From assembly GCA_050251575.1 (NCBI GenBank), contig JBFWMP010000020.1, positions 1-30,341 of the forward strand: a DNA stretch of 30,341 nt. The letters run 5' to 3'. This DNA is from X23 sp050251575. GTDB lineage: Bacteria > Bacillota > Clostridia > SK-Y3. Shown here in pieces: positions 15,715 through 24,037 of this stretch (position 1 is its first letter; every line of letters starts with the position of its first letter). Below the pieces are notes generated by a model. That model saw only the letters and a program-made list of their open reading frames with translations. It ran no database searches and was not told where the DNA came from. Both the position numbers and the translations under genes were made by a program.

Positions 15715-16371
15715 TTGTTTCGAGGAATAGATCCGCTGGAGTTACTCCTTAGTATTCCGGCTTTATTATTAGCAATTGTGTTTCATGAATTTGCCCATGG
15801 CTATATGGCTGATAAATTGGGAGATCCTACGCCTAGAAGTTATGGAAGGCTAACTTTAAATCCGATTAAGCATCTTGACCCTTTAGGTACCATTGCATTG
15901 CTTACTGTTAGATATGGATGGGCAAAACCTGTTCCCATTAATCCCAGCAACTTTAAAAATCCCAAGAGAGATACTGCATTAGTTGGTTTAGCAGGTCCTA
16001 TGTCTAATTTGATTCTTGCTTTTTTAACTTTGCTCATTGCAGAAGTTTTTAATATTAATATTTTTATCAGCACCAATGTTTTTGGGGGGGCTGGTATTGA
16101 TATTCTAGGAACAATATTGTTTTATATGCTAGTATATAATACTGGGTTGGCGATTTTTAATCTGATACCTATTCCACCATTAGATGGTTCTAAAATCTTT
16201 ATATCTATACTTCCTTCAAGATTGTATTATAATATATTGAGATATGAAAGTTATGGACAAGTTATACTGATATTATTGTTGTTTACAGGAATGCTTAACC
16301 CTGTATTAGATTTTCTTTTCAGCAGCATATTAACAATATTTATAGTGATTATAAAGGCACTGCCGATTTAG
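15715..16371 (+). CDS. Site-2 protease family metallopeptidase (M50)
   Basis: A short integral membrane zinc protease, 218 residues. H24-E25-F-A-H28 is the H-E-x-x-H zinc motif inside the first hydrophobic segment, and N149-L-I-P-I-P-P-L-D157-G supplies the third ligand in a later segment. About four to six membrane spans are visible and there is no PDZ domain, so it belongs to the minimal YwhC-like group rather than RseP. The group cleaves membrane-embedded substrates; the substrate here is unknown. TTG at 15715 follows AGGATGTGA by a usable distance, and the N-terminus F-R-G-I-D-P-L-E fits relatives. It heads the scpA-scpB block, a linkage common in Clostridia. Confidence 0.9.
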   Translation: MFRGIDPLELLLSIPALLLAIVFHEFAHGYMADKLGDPTPRSYGRLTLNPIKHLDPLGTIALLTVRYGWAKPVPINPSNFKNPKRDTALVGLAGPMSNLILAFLTLLIAEVFNINIFISTNVFGGAGIDILGTILFYMLVYNTGLAIFNLIPIPPLDGSKIFISILPSRLYYNILRYESYGQVILILLLFTGMLNPVLDFLFSSILTIFIVIIKALPI

Positions 16372-16416
16372 CATATTACTAAAATATCAATAGACTTTCT
16401 AACAAAGGAATAAATT

Positions 16417-17163
16417 ATGGAAAAGCTTTCTTTCAGATTAGATGTTTTCGAAGGGCCACTGGATTTATTGCTTCATTTAATAGAAAAGAATAAAGTAAAT
16501 ATTTATGATATTCCTATTGCTGATATTACCGGACAGTATTTGGAACATTTGGAGCAGCTATCGTTTATGGATTTGGAGGTTTCCAGCGAGTTTCTAATGA
16601 TGGCAGCGCACTTACTATATATAAAATCTAAAATGCTGCTTCCAAAACATACTGATTCTACAGAAGAAGAGGAAGATCCTCGTGAACAGTTGGTCGCAAG
16701 ACTGCTGGAGTATAAAAAATACAAAGAGGCGTCTTCATTTTTAGAGGAGCGGGAATTGACGTATAGAAATATAGTTTTTAAGAATCCTGATGAGTTGGAA
16801 ATTCCCGCAGTTAGCTACAGTCTTATGAACCTTTCTATCGATGATCTTTTAAAAGCTTTTCAAGGAATTATAAAGAAAAATACATACCATCAAATAGATG
16901 TTAAAGAGTCCTTTTCTGATATCGTGGGTATCACAAAAACATCCGTTAAGCAAGAAATCAGAGAGGTTTTAAAACAGCTTGATATTCATAAGAGTACAAC
17001 GCTTTTAGAATTGTTTTGCAATATCCATCTGAAAGCTGAAATTGTTACACGTTTTCTAGCGGTACTTGAACTAATTAAGTCAGACATAATAATTATAGAA
17101 CAAAGGAATGAGCAGATATATATCTATCGTTCAAAGAAGAATGGTGAGGTCAATGAATATTAA
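16417..17163 (+). CDS. scpA: Segregation and condensation protein A
   Basis: Kleisin subunit of the SMC-ScpA-ScpB condensin, which organises and segregates the chromosome. 248 residues, normal size. The N-terminal F-x-G-P-L-D-L-L-L-H-L-I-E segment (residues about 11-23) is the family signature and binds the SMC neck. L-L-Y-I-K-S-K-M-L-L-P near 68-78 and the C-terminal winged-helix with S-D-I-I-I-I-E-Q are also typical. An acidic linker (E-E-E-D) joins them. AAAGGA precedes the ATG. Its 3' end overlaps the start of scpB, so the two are translationally coupled. Confidence 0.96.
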   Translation: MEKLSFRLDVFEGPLDLLLHLIEKNKVNIYDIPIADITGQYLEHLEQLSFMDLEVSSEFLMMAAHLLYIKSKMLLPKHTDSTEEEEDPREQLVARLLEYKKYKEASSFLEERELTYRNIVFKNPDELEIPAVSYSLMNLSIDDLLKAFQGIIKKNTYHQIDVKESFSDIVGITKTSVKQEIREVLKQLDIHKSTTLLELFCNIHLKAEIVTRFLAVLELIKSDIIIIEQRNEQIYIYRSKKNGEVNEY

Positions 17164-17689
17164 AGAGATTGAGTCCATAGTCGAAGGTGTTTTATTTGCC
17201 TGGGGTGATGCCATACATATAGACAAGCTTTCAGATATTTTAAGTGTTGATAGAAATACTCTTCGTTCTATTATGCATAGGATGATGGACTATTATATTT
17301 ATGAAAGACGCGGGATTCAGATTATAGAACTCGATAATTGTTTTCAGCTATGTACAAGACCGGAATATTATGAATATATCAGTAGGGCAATAGAGCCTCG
17401 ACAAAGTCAGAGCTTATCCAATGCTGCCTTAGAAACTCTTGCAATCATAGCCTATAATCAGCCTGTTACCAGAAGCAATATAGAACAAATACGTGGAGTA
17501 AACAGTGATAGTTCATTAAATAAGCTGTTAGAAAGAGGCTTGGTGGAAGAACGGGGCAGGCTTGATGCGCCAGGAAAACCAATTCTTTATGGAACGACTC
17601 AAGAATTTCTTCGCTGCTTCGGCCTGAAGACATTAGATGAGTTACCACAGATTGATAGCTTCTATATACAGGAGACTTCTTTAGAATAA
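17153..17689 (+). CDS. scpB: Segregation and condensation protein B
   Basis: Winged-helix partner of ScpA in the SMC complex. About 178 residues. I-E-S-I-V-E-G-V-L-F at the start, L-S-N-A-A-L-E-T-L-A-I-I-A-Y-N-Q-P-V-T-R near the middle and the G-R-L-D-A-P-G-K-P-I-L-Y-G-T-T segment are strong ScpB signatures. The start is uncertain: ATG 17153 gives the family-like N-I-K-E-I-E beginning and overlaps scpA by 11 bases; ATG 17141 would add four residues. Neither has an ideal ribosome binding site, as expected for coupled translation. A longer frame to 17108 lies wholly inside scpA and is unlikely to be used. Confidence 0.92.
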   Translation: MNIKEIESIVEGVLFAWGDAIHIDKLSDILSVDRNTLRSIMHRMMDYYIYERRGIQIIELDNCFQLCTRPEYYEYISRAIEPRQSQSLSNAALETLAIIAYNQPVTRSNIEQIRGVNSDSSLNKLLERGLVEERGRLDAPGKPILYGTTQEFLRCFGLKTLDELPQIDSFYIQETSLE

Positions 17690-17748
17690 CTGCAGATACT
17701 TGTATTACCTGTATATTTGTGGCAATAATGCTTAATGAGGTGTTATTT

Positions 17749-18426
17749 ATGTTTTTCCTTGCGAGCCTATGTATCGTAATAGTTATTTTTCTTTTTTTAA
17801 AACTTAGCATTCGCATTCAACTTGTACATGATGAAGAAAAGAACAAGGTGATAATTACCTTGTCTGTAATTAAAAACATCATAAAGTTAAATATACCTTT
17901 GATTGATACGGAGGATGAAAAGGAATTTTGGGGAATTAGATTCTTTAAAAAAGTGATGAATAAAAAAGATAAGCAGGCGAAGCCAAAGGAAAAAACATCT
18001 ATCAGTTTTTCAAAAATCCAGGATACGGTGAAAAAAGGATATAGTCAATTTCATTCATTTAAGGAGTTGTTAAATCCTACTAGGAATTATCTCAGAAAGA
18101 GGCTTGTCTGCAGCACTTTTTTCCTTTATCTTGACTTTGGGGCTGGTGATGCTTCTCTTACAGGGATATCCAGTGGCTTTTTATGGGGCATATGCTATAA
18201 TATTCTTTCGATAATAGATAGCAATATGATATTGAAAAGCCATGATATTAGGATTAATCCTACTTTTAATGAAGTAAGGCTGCATGTCCATCTCAATTGC
18301 ATATTTAACATAAAAATTGTACATATTATTATTATATTTTTCATATTACTATATTCTATAATTAAATATTTTATCAAAAATGTTTTAAGTCAAAAAAGTA
18401 CAATCCAAAAATGCGTCAGATTATAA
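17749..18426 (+). CDS. DUF2953 family membrane-anchored protein (YtfI-like)
   Basis: About 225 residues. One N-terminal membrane helix (about 1-20) is followed by a basic, charged region and then the DUF2953 core with Y-L-D-F-G-A-G-D-A-S-L-T-G-I-S-S-G-F-L-W-G near residues 130-150; a second hydrophobic segment is near the C-terminus (about 190-210). Function is not known. In Bacillus the same family (YtfI) is encoded directly before ytfJ/gerW, exactly as here, which suggests a role linked to spores or germination. ATG 17749 is chosen because GAGGTG lies six bases upstream; ATG 17728 and GTG 17719 are in frame but less well placed. Confidence 0.8.
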   Translation: MFFLASLCIVIVIFLFLKLSIRIQLVHDEEKNKVIITLSVIKNIIKLNIPLIDTEDEKEFWGIRFFKKVMNKKDKQAKPKEKTSISFSKIQDTVKKGYSQFHSFKELLNPTRNYLRKRLVCSTFFLYLDFGAGDASLTGISSGFLWGICYNILSIIDSNMILKSHDIRINPTFNEVRLHVHLNCIFNIKIVHIIIIFFILLYSIIKYFIKNVLSQKSTIQKCVRL

Positions 18427-18475
18427 TATGACAAGATGTGTTTTCGGATTAAAAAAATAAAAGGCGGTGACAAAA

Positions 18476-18937
18476 ATGGCTGAACATCCAATTCAAGGGT
18501 TAATGTCAACAGCAATGCAAAATATTAAGGAAATGGTAGATGTAAATACCATTGTAGGGGATGCGGTAGAAGCTCCTGATGGTACTGTAATCATACCAAT
18601 CTCAAAAGTATCATTTGGTTTTGCAGCAGGTGGATCACAATTTGGAAAAAGTATAAAAGAAAGAGAAGATGATAAAGAAGCAATTTCTACAATGCCCTTT
18701 GGCGGAGGTAGTGGAGGTGGAGTAACTATCCAGCCTGTTGCATTTATGGTAGTAGGACAGGGACAAATAAAACTGCTTCCCGTCAATAGTAATTCTTCTG
18801 TAGATAAAATTATTGACCTTGTACCAGAATTGATTGAAAAAATTAATGAAAGTGTAAGAAAAAAGGTTAACATTAAAAAGAAAATTGAGAAATCTGATGA
18901 TGGAAAAACTACCGTTACAGAAGTTGAAAATGATTAA
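18476..18937 (+). CDS. gerW: Spore germination protein GerW (YtfJ family)
   Basis: 153 residues, full length for the YtfJ family. H-P-I-Q-G-L-M-x-T-A-M near the start, V-G-D-A-V-x-x-P-D-G-T-x-I-I-P-I-S-K-V-S-F-G-F-x-A-G-G in the middle, a glycine-rich F-G-G-G-S-G-G-G-V segment, and P-V-A-F-M-V-V are family hallmarks; the tail is lysine-rich. In B. subtilis the protein is made in the forespore and is needed for the cortex-lytic enzyme SleB to work in germination. AGGCGGTGA ends five bases before ATG 18476, so the longer GTG start at 18467 is rejected. It is flanked by DUF2953 and a DD-carboxypeptidase, both plausible spore-envelope partners. Confidence 0.93.
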   Translation: MAEHPIQGLMSTAMQNIKEMVDVNTIVGDAVEAPDGTVIIPISKVSFGFAAGGSQFGKSIKEREDDKEAISTMPFGGGSGGGVTIQPVAFMVVGQGQIKLLPVNSNSSVDKIIDLVPELIEKINESVRKKVNIKKKIEKSDDGKTTVTEVEND

Positions 18938-18960
18938 ATGTAAAAAATGCGAATAATTTT

Positions 18961-19008
18961 ATTACCCGCTCATATATATAATGTGTATTACATAAATAGG
19001 CGGGTGAT
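18961..19008 (+). promoter_or_regulatory. Hairpin enclosing the ribosome binding site of the next gene
   Basis: ATTACCCGC (18961-18969) can pair with GCGGGTGAT (19000-19008), nine pairs with one G·U, across a 30-base loop. The right arm contains the Shine-Dalgarno sequence GGCGGGTGA for the TTG at 19013, and seven T follow. It can act as a translation mask or a weak terminator after gerW. Confidence 0.45.
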
Positions 19009-19012
19009 TTTT

Positions 19013-20176
19013 TTGCGTAAATGCATATTGTTACTTATTTTAATAATCATAATATCAATTCTAAATGTGCAGCCTGCTTTTGCTGACACACCAAGTGTAT
19101 CTGCATCGTCTGCAATTGTCATGGATACAGTAACCGGCAGAGTAATCTTTGAAAAAAACGCACAGCAGAAACGAACAATGGCGAGTATTACTAAAATCAT
19201 GACTGCAATTGTTGCTCTGGAAAACGGTAATTTAGATGATATCGTAGTGACAGGTCCAAATGCAGCACATGTGGAGGGTTCGTCCATATGGCTGGAAGAA
19301 GGAGAAAAACAAAAGCTGGAGGATTTGATATACGGTATAATGTTAAGCTCGGGCAATGATGCCGCAATTGCAATTGCTGAACATATAGGTGGTTCGATTG
19401 AAGAGTTTGCAAAGATGATGACACAAAAAGCAAAGGATATCGGTGCAATCAATACTAGTTTTAAGAATCCTAATGGTCTTGATGAAGACGGTCATTACAC
19501 TACAGCATATGACTTTGCATTAATTACTAGATATGCTTTGAAGAATAAGAAGTTTGCGGAAATAGTGAAAACAGAAAAAAGACAAATTCCCTGGGAAGGG
19601 CATAAATGGAACAGGGTATTAACAAATCATAACAAGCTACTAAATATGTATGAAGGCTGTGATGGTGTAAAGACAGGATATACCAAAAAAAGTGGGCGTA
19701 CTTTAGTCTCTTCAGCTACCCGGGACGGATGGCAGGTGGTAGTGGTTACACTAAATGCACCAAGTGACTGGGAAGACCATAAGAAGATGTTCGATTATGC
19801 ATTTTCCAAGTATAGAATGGAATCTATATGCCAAGAAGGTGATTTCATGAAAACAATTCCTGTGATGGATGGAAAAAAAGAACAAGTTTCTCTAGTTACA
19901 TCTTCTTCATTAAAGCTTCCTTTGCAAGAAAATGAAAAAAATGAAGTAGAAATCAAATATGATGTTCCTGAATATATCACAGCACCTGTAACTTATGGTC
20001 AAAGAATAGGACAGATTGAAATTTATTTAGATAATATACGTTGTGGAACAATCCCATTAATTTCTATTGATGGTGTTGAGAGAAAAGATGTAAAGCTTGT
20101 ACTTGAAAGGATTACAAAGAATTGGATGATGATGTTTTCAAGTAAGGAAAATTTTATAAGAGTTATGTTTGAATAG
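19013..20176 (+). CDS. D-alanyl-D-alanine carboxypeptidase (second S11 paralogue)
   Basis: 387 residues with a signal peptide (about 1-26, long I/L run, ending Q-P-A-F-A-D), a serine carboxypeptidase domain with S58-I-T-K61, S113-G-N115 and K220-T-G, and a C-terminal beta domain with a final amphipathic stretch (I-T-K-N-W-M-M-M-F). It removes terminal D-alanine from peptidoglycan stems outside the membrane. It is clearly a paralogue of the product at 14280. The TTG at 19013 has GGCGGGTGA five bases upstream and gives a standard signal peptide; the frame is open to 18947 but that extension would precede the ribosome site. Linkage to gerW suggests a DacB/DacF-like spore cortex role, though a vegetative DacA role is possible. 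Confidence 0.88.
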   Translation: MRKCILLLILIIIISILNVQPAFADTPSVSASSAIVMDTVTGRVIFEKNAQQKRTMASITKIMTAIVALENGNLDDIVVTGPNAAHVEGSSIWLEEGEKQKLEDLIYGIMLSSGNDAAIAIAEHIGGSIEEFAKMMTQKAKDIGAINTSFKNPNGLDEDGHYTTAYDFALITRYALKNKKFAEIVKTEKRQIPWEGHKWNRVLTNHNKLLNMYEGCDGVKTGYTKKSGRTLVSSATRDGWQVVVVTLNAPSDWEDHKKMFDYAFSKYRMESICQEGDFMKTIPVMDGKKEQVSLVTSSSLKLPLQENEKNEVEIKYDVPEYITAPVTYGQRIGQIEIYLDNIRCGTIPLISIDGVERKDVKLVLERITKNWMMMFSSKENFIRVMFE

Positions 20177-20282
20177 AAATGAAAAAGATTCTTCTACTAT
20201 TGTGTAATAAACGCTATATTACGGGCAACAATGTTCGCACCTACACTATTTTTCGGTTATAGTAGGGATATATAGTGTAAGC

Positions 20283-20312
20283 GTCATCCTGAGCGTTAGC
20301 CGAAGGATCTTA
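20283..20312 (+). repeat. Degenerate half copy of the TGTCATTCTGA element
   Basis: GTCATCCTGAGCG...CGAAGGATCTTA matches the left half of the 84-bp element at 4626 with C for T changes; no right half follows. It is a remnant or a shorter member of the same dispersed family. Confidence 0.6.
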
Positions 20313-20344
20313 TACATCATTATTTATAGTTTTATATAAATATT

Positions 20345-20376
20345 AAAAAACAGCCGGATGTATCGGCTGTTTTTTT
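20345..20376 (+). terminator. Rho-independent terminator after the second carboxypeptidase gene
   Basis: Six A, CAGCCG (20351-20356), a 7-base loop, CGGCTG (20364-20369) and seven T. The GC-rich 6-bp stem is extended by A-T pairs and is good in both directions. Confidence 0.9.
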
Positions 20377-20470
20377 GATATAATATGTTTTGAATTGATC
20401 TAAAATTTAGGTGGAGTAAAAAAATCTCCATCTGAATTAAGAACTTGCTTCAAAGAAAGTGAGGAACAAT

Positions 20471-21180
20471 ATGGAATCAGAAAACAAAATAAGACTTCAA
20501 AAGTATATTGCCTTATCAGGCATAGCTTCACGAAGAAAAGCAGAGGAATTAATTTTAGAAGGCAGGGTCAAGGTAAATGATGAGATTGTTAATATATTAG
20601 GTGAAAAGGTAAATCCTGAAACAGATATTGTCCAGGTGGATGGGAAAGCGATACATATAGAAAAAAGCAAGGTGTATGTCTTGTTAAATAAGCCTTTTGG
20701 ATATGTGACAACAGCATCAGATCAATTTGATAGGCCCACGGTGCTTGACCTTGTGAAAAATGATTTTAATGAAAGAATCTATCCGGTAGGTAGATTGGAT
20801 TATGATACAGAAGGATTGCTGCTGCTCACAAATGACGGTGACCTTACCTATAAGATCACACATCCTAAGTATAATATTAAAAAAGTATATATTGCTGCTG
20901 TTAATGGTGTTCCTAATGGAATGAAGTTAAATGAATTTAGAAAAGGCTTGCAGATAGAAGATTATATCACTTCACCTGCTGAGATAGAAATAATAAAAAA
21001 GACAAGGGCAGGTTCCGAACTAAGAATTATCATCCATGAAGGAAGAAACCGTCAAGTTCGGAAGATGTGTGAAAAGATAGGACATACAGTAATAAAATTA
21101 AAACGAGTTGCATTGGGAGACCTTGTGCTGGGTGAATTATCCGCAGGACAGTGGAGGCATCTAACAAAAGAAGAGATTAA
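20471..21180 (+). CDS. rluB: rRNA pseudouridine synthase RluB-type, truncated by a sequence gap
   Basis: Makes pseudouridine in 23S rRNA (RsuA/RluB/E/F family). An S4 RNA-binding domain (about 1-60: I-R-L-Q-K-Y-I-A-L-S-G-I-A-S-R-R-K-A-E) precedes the catalytic domain with Y-P-V-G-R-L-D110-Y-D-T-E-G-L-L-L-L-T-N-D-G, where D110 is the catalytic aspartate, and E-G-R-N-R-Q-V-R-K-M near 193. The last residues seen (H-L-T-K-E-E-I) are the usual end region, so only a few codons are lost in the gap at 21181. ATG 20471 is preferred over GTG 20459 because AGTGAGGA lies just before it. The open frame continuing across the N run into speE is an accident of the 100-base placeholder, not a fusion. Confidence 0.93.
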
Positions 21181-21280
21181 NNNNNNNNNNNNNNNNNNNN
21201 NNNNNNNNNNNNNNNNNNNNNNNNNNNNNNNNNNNNNNNNNNNNNNNNNNNNNNNNNNNNNNNNNNNNNNNNNNNNNNNN
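21181..21280. other. 100-N scaffold gap between rluB and speE
   Basis: Exactly 100 N of placeholder. The flanks share no repeat, so the missing length is unknown; the rluB stop and possibly further sequence lie here. Confidence 0.9.
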
Positions 21281-21313
21281 AAAAAGGATAAATATTTTAA
21301 GGAGTGGATATAT

Positions 21314-22141
21314 ATGGAACTATGGTACACAGAAAAACAAACTCCCAGTGTGGGAATTACTTGTAAGGTTAGCAAAACCTATCATACGGAAAAGACTGAA
21401 TTTCAAGATATGGCATTAATTGAAACTGAACAGTTTGGAAGAATGCTAGTTTTAGATGGAACTGTCCAGACAACTATTAAGGATGAATTTGTATATCATG
21501 AAATGATTACACATATACCGCTATTTACTCATGCTAATCCAAAAAAGGTATTGGTAGTTGGTGGCGGAGATGGTGGAGCAATAAGAGAGATTTTAAAGCA
21601 TCCATCCGTAGAAAAAGCAGTACTGGTTGAAATAGATAGAGCAGTAGTAGAAGTTAGTAAAAAATATCTTCCTGAGATAAGCTGTGCATTGGATGATCCT
21701 AGAGTCGAAGTAATAGTTACAGATGGAATAAAGTACGTTCAGGATCATAAAAATGAATTCGATTTGATTACGGTTGATTCTACTGATCCTGTTGGACCTG
21801 CAGTAGGATTGTTTGCACTTGATTTCTATAAAAGCATCTTCGAGGCACTTAAAGAGGACGGAATTTTTGTTGCACAAACAGAATCGCCATTTTTTAATAA
21901 TGATTTAATTTCAAGAGTTTTTAAAGATATTAAATCAGTATTCCCGATTACAAGACTGTATCTGTGCTCAATACCTACATATCCAAGTGGATTGTGGAGT
22001 TTTACGCTAGGTTCTAAGAAGTATGACCCTATGCAGGTTGATGAAAGCAAGATTCCAGAGCTTGATACGAAATATTATTCACCAAGAATTCATAAATCTG
22101 TTTTTGCATTGCCTAAGTTTGCAGAAGATTTGGTTAAGTAG
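21314..22141 (+). CDS. speE: Spermidine synthase (polyamine aminopropyltransferase)
   Basis: Transfers aminopropyl from decarboxylated S-adenosylmethionine to putrescine in the cytosol. 275 residues, full length. W-Y-T-E at the start, Q-F-G-R-M-L-V-L-D-G near 43-52, Y-H-E-M-I-T-H, V-V-G-G-G-D-G-G (dcSAM binding), V-E-I-D, the catalytic V-D-S-T-D-P-V-G-P and Y-P-S-G-L-W-S-F all match SpeE. ATG 21314 has AAGGAGTGG upstream. No speD or arginine/ornithine decarboxylase is visible; one could lie in the gap. A terminator follows. Confidence 0.95.
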   Translation: MELWYTEKQTPSVGITCKVSKTYHTEKTEFQDMALIETEQFGRMLVLDGTVQTTIKDEFVYHEMITHIPLFTHANPKKVLVVGGGDGGAIREILKHPSVEKAVLVEIDRAVVEVSKKYLPEISCALDDPRVEVIVTDGIKYVQDHKNEFDLITVDSTDPVGPAVGLFALDFYKSIFEALKEDGIFVAQTESPFFNNDLISRVFKDIKSVFPITRLYLCSIPTYPSGLWSFTLGSKKYDPMQVDESKIPELDTKYYSPRIHKSVFALPKFAEDLVK

Positions 22142-22173
22142 AATACATATGGTTAAACAGGATTTGAAAGTAT

Positions 22174-22203
22174 AGCCCGGATTTTATTTCTGGGCTTATT
22201 TTA
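22174..22203 (+). terminator. Terminator after speE
   Basis: AGCCCGG (22174-22180), a 9-base loop, CTGGGCT (22190-22196, one G·U pair), then TATTTTA. The T tract is interrupted, so strength is moderate. Confidence 0.75.
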
Positions 22204-22458
22204 TAAAAATTTTTTTTAATTATAAGCAGGAAAAAAGATATTTATGTCGAATAAAGAAAGTGGGGAAATTTGTTGTGTTTCTCTGTATGTTTTTTTATTA
22301 ACAGTGTTGTGTTATGCTTATGCGTATAACCAACTTATTAAAGCTCAAAATTTAACCAATTATGATAAACATGATACACTGGCGTATGGGTGTTTGAAAC
22401 AATTTAATAGGTTTTGGGCAAAATATTTAGCAATAAATTTTAGTCTGGAGGGGTAGTA
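22204..22458 (+). other. Leader region of the carboxyltransferase locus; no convincing gene
   Basis: The speE-mmdA spacer is 317 bases including the terminator. A 70-codon frame (22244-22456) runs through it but has no good ribosome site, no recognisable motif, an odd composition, and ends inside the mmdA Shine-Dalgarno GGAGGGG. I see no clear promoter, riboswitch or attenuator, although the operon's promoter should lie here. Confidence 0.5.
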
Positions 22459-24009
22459 ATGAGTACAATGGACAAACTTAATGACTTACAGTACCGCAGA
22501 AGTATAATCGAACAAGGCGGCGGAGCTGATAAAGTTAAAAAGCAGCAAGAATCCGGAAAGTTGACAGCAAGAGAAAGAATCAACTTACTGATGGATGAAG
22601 GCAGCTTTATTGAAATTGATGCTTTTGTAAAGCATAGAAGTACAGAATTTGATATGCCTACTACAGAAGCTCCCGGTGAAGGAGTTGTTACCGGATATGG
22701 TACGGTAGATGGCCGCCTTGTATATGCATATGCTCAGGACTTTACCGTTATTGGTGGATCATTGGGAGAGATGCATGCAAAAAAAATTACCAAAGTCATG
22801 GATATGGCTATGAAAATGGGTGCACCTATTATAGGTATTAATGATTCGGGTGGAGCTAGAATACAGGAAGGAATTGACGCGTTAAGCGGCTTTGGTGAAA
22901 TTTTTTATAGAAATACCATAGCTTCAGGTGTAATTCCTCAGATCTCTGTTATTATGGGTCCATGTGCCGGTGGAGCAGTTTATTCACCTGCAATCACTGA
23001 TTTTGTGTTTATGGTTGATAAGACAAGCCAGATGTTTATCACCGGTCCTCAAGTAATTAAAGCAGTAACAGGTGAGGATGTCAGTTCTGAAGAGCTTGGT
23101 GGCGCAATGGCGCATAATTCCAAGAGTGGTGTAGCGCATTTTGTTAGTGCAAATGAGCAAGAATGCATTAACCAGATTAAGCTTTTGTTAAGTTACTTAC
23201 CATCTAACAATCTTTCGGATGCACCGGTATATGATACATCCGATGACTTGAACCGAATATCCGAGCAACTTAGTTCTATTGTACCTGATGATTCTAATAA
23301 GGCTTATGATATTAAAGAAGTCATAGCTGAAGTTGTTGATAACGGCGAATTTTTAGAAGTACAACCACATTTTGCAATGAATATTGTTGTAGGATTTGGA
23401 AGAATGAATGGTGCTACAGTAGGAATTATTGCAAACCAGCCAAAGGTAATGGCAGGTGTGCTAGATGTGAATTCATCTGATAAAGCTGCACGTTTCATCA
23501 GATTCTGTGATAGCTTTAATATTCCAATTTTAACATTTACAGATGTACCCGGTTATCTGCCTGGAGTGGCTCAAGAGCATTCCGGTATTATCAGACATGG
23601 TGCTAAGCTTTTATATGCTTATTGTGAAGCAACAGTACCTAAGATTAATGTAATTGTAAGAAAAGCTTATGGTGGTGCATATATTGCAATGAGCAGCAAG
23701 CATGTCGGTGCTGATATGGTATTTGCATGGCCAACAGCTGAAATTGCAGTAATGGGACCTGAGGGAGCTGCTAACATCATTTTCCGTAAGGAGATTTCAG
23801 AGGCTGCAGATCCTGTTGCAACCAGAACAGAAAAAATTGAAGAATACAGAACTAAACTTTCAAATCCTTATATTGCTGCTGCAAGAGGCTATGTTGATGA
23901 TGTTATTGAGCCTGATTCTACAAGACCAAGAATCATCAGCGCACTTGAAATGCTTGCAAGCAAGAGGGAAAATAGACCGGCTAAAAAGCATGGAAATATC
24001 CCGGTTTAA
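22459..24009 (+). CDS. mmdA: Acyl-CoA carboxyltransferase subunit (MmdA / transcarboxylase 12S type)
   Basis: 516 residues, the length of methylmalonyl-CoA decarboxylase alpha, propionyl-CoA carboxylase beta and the 12S transcarboxylase subunit. It moves carboxyl between acyl-CoA and carrier biotin. Two crotonase-fold halves are visible: K-L-T-A-R-E-R-I-N-L-L near 35 and D-F-T-V-I-G-G-S-L-G-E-M-H-A with I-N-D-S-G-G-A-R-I-Q-E-G in the N-half; F-x-D-V-P-G-Y-L-P-G-V-x-Q-E and R-K-A-Y-G-G-A-Y-I-A-M in the C-half. GGAGGGG precedes the ATG. OadG-, biotin-carrier- and OadB-like genes follow on the same strand, which favours a decarboxylase or transcarboxylase over an ATP-dependent carboxylase; no biotin carboxylase gene is present. 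Confidence 0.92.
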   Translation: MSTMDKLNDLQYRRSIIEQGGGADKVKKQQESGKLTARERINLLMDEGSFIEIDAFVKHRSTEFDMPTTEAPGEGVVTGYGTVDGRLVYAYAQDFTVIGGSLGEMHAKKITKVMDMAMKMGAPIIGINDSGGARIQEGIDALSGFGEIFYRNTIASGVIPQISVIMGPCAGGAVYSPAITDFVFMVDKTSQMFITGPQVIKAVTGEDVSSEELGGAMAHNSKSGVAHFVSANEQECINQIKLLLSYLPSNNLSDAPVYDTSDDLNRISEQLSSIVPDDSNKAYDIKEVIAEVVDNGEFLEVQPHFAMNIVVGFGRMNGATVGIIANQPKVMAGVLDVNSSDKAARFIRFCDSFNIPILTFTDVPGYLPGVAQEHSGIIRHGAKLLYAYCEATVPKINVIVRKAYGGAYIAMSSKHVGADMVFAWPTAEIAVMGPEGAANIIFRKEISEAADPVATRTEKIEEYRTKLSNPYIAAARGYVDDVIEPDSTRPRIISALEMLASKRENRPAKKHGNIPV

Positions 24010-24037
24010 AATAATGAATAAAAGGCGGGGTGATTAA

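Noticed and set aside
20242..20279. Inverted repeat TACACTAT ... ATAGTGTA as an operator
   Set aside because: Arms are only 8 bp, AT-rich and widely spaced, with no promoter around them; chance is likely.
22244..22456. 70-codon open frame between speE and mmdA
   Set aside because: No good ribosome binding site, no recognisable motif, and it ends inside the mmdA Shine-Dalgarno sequence; more likely leader sequence.
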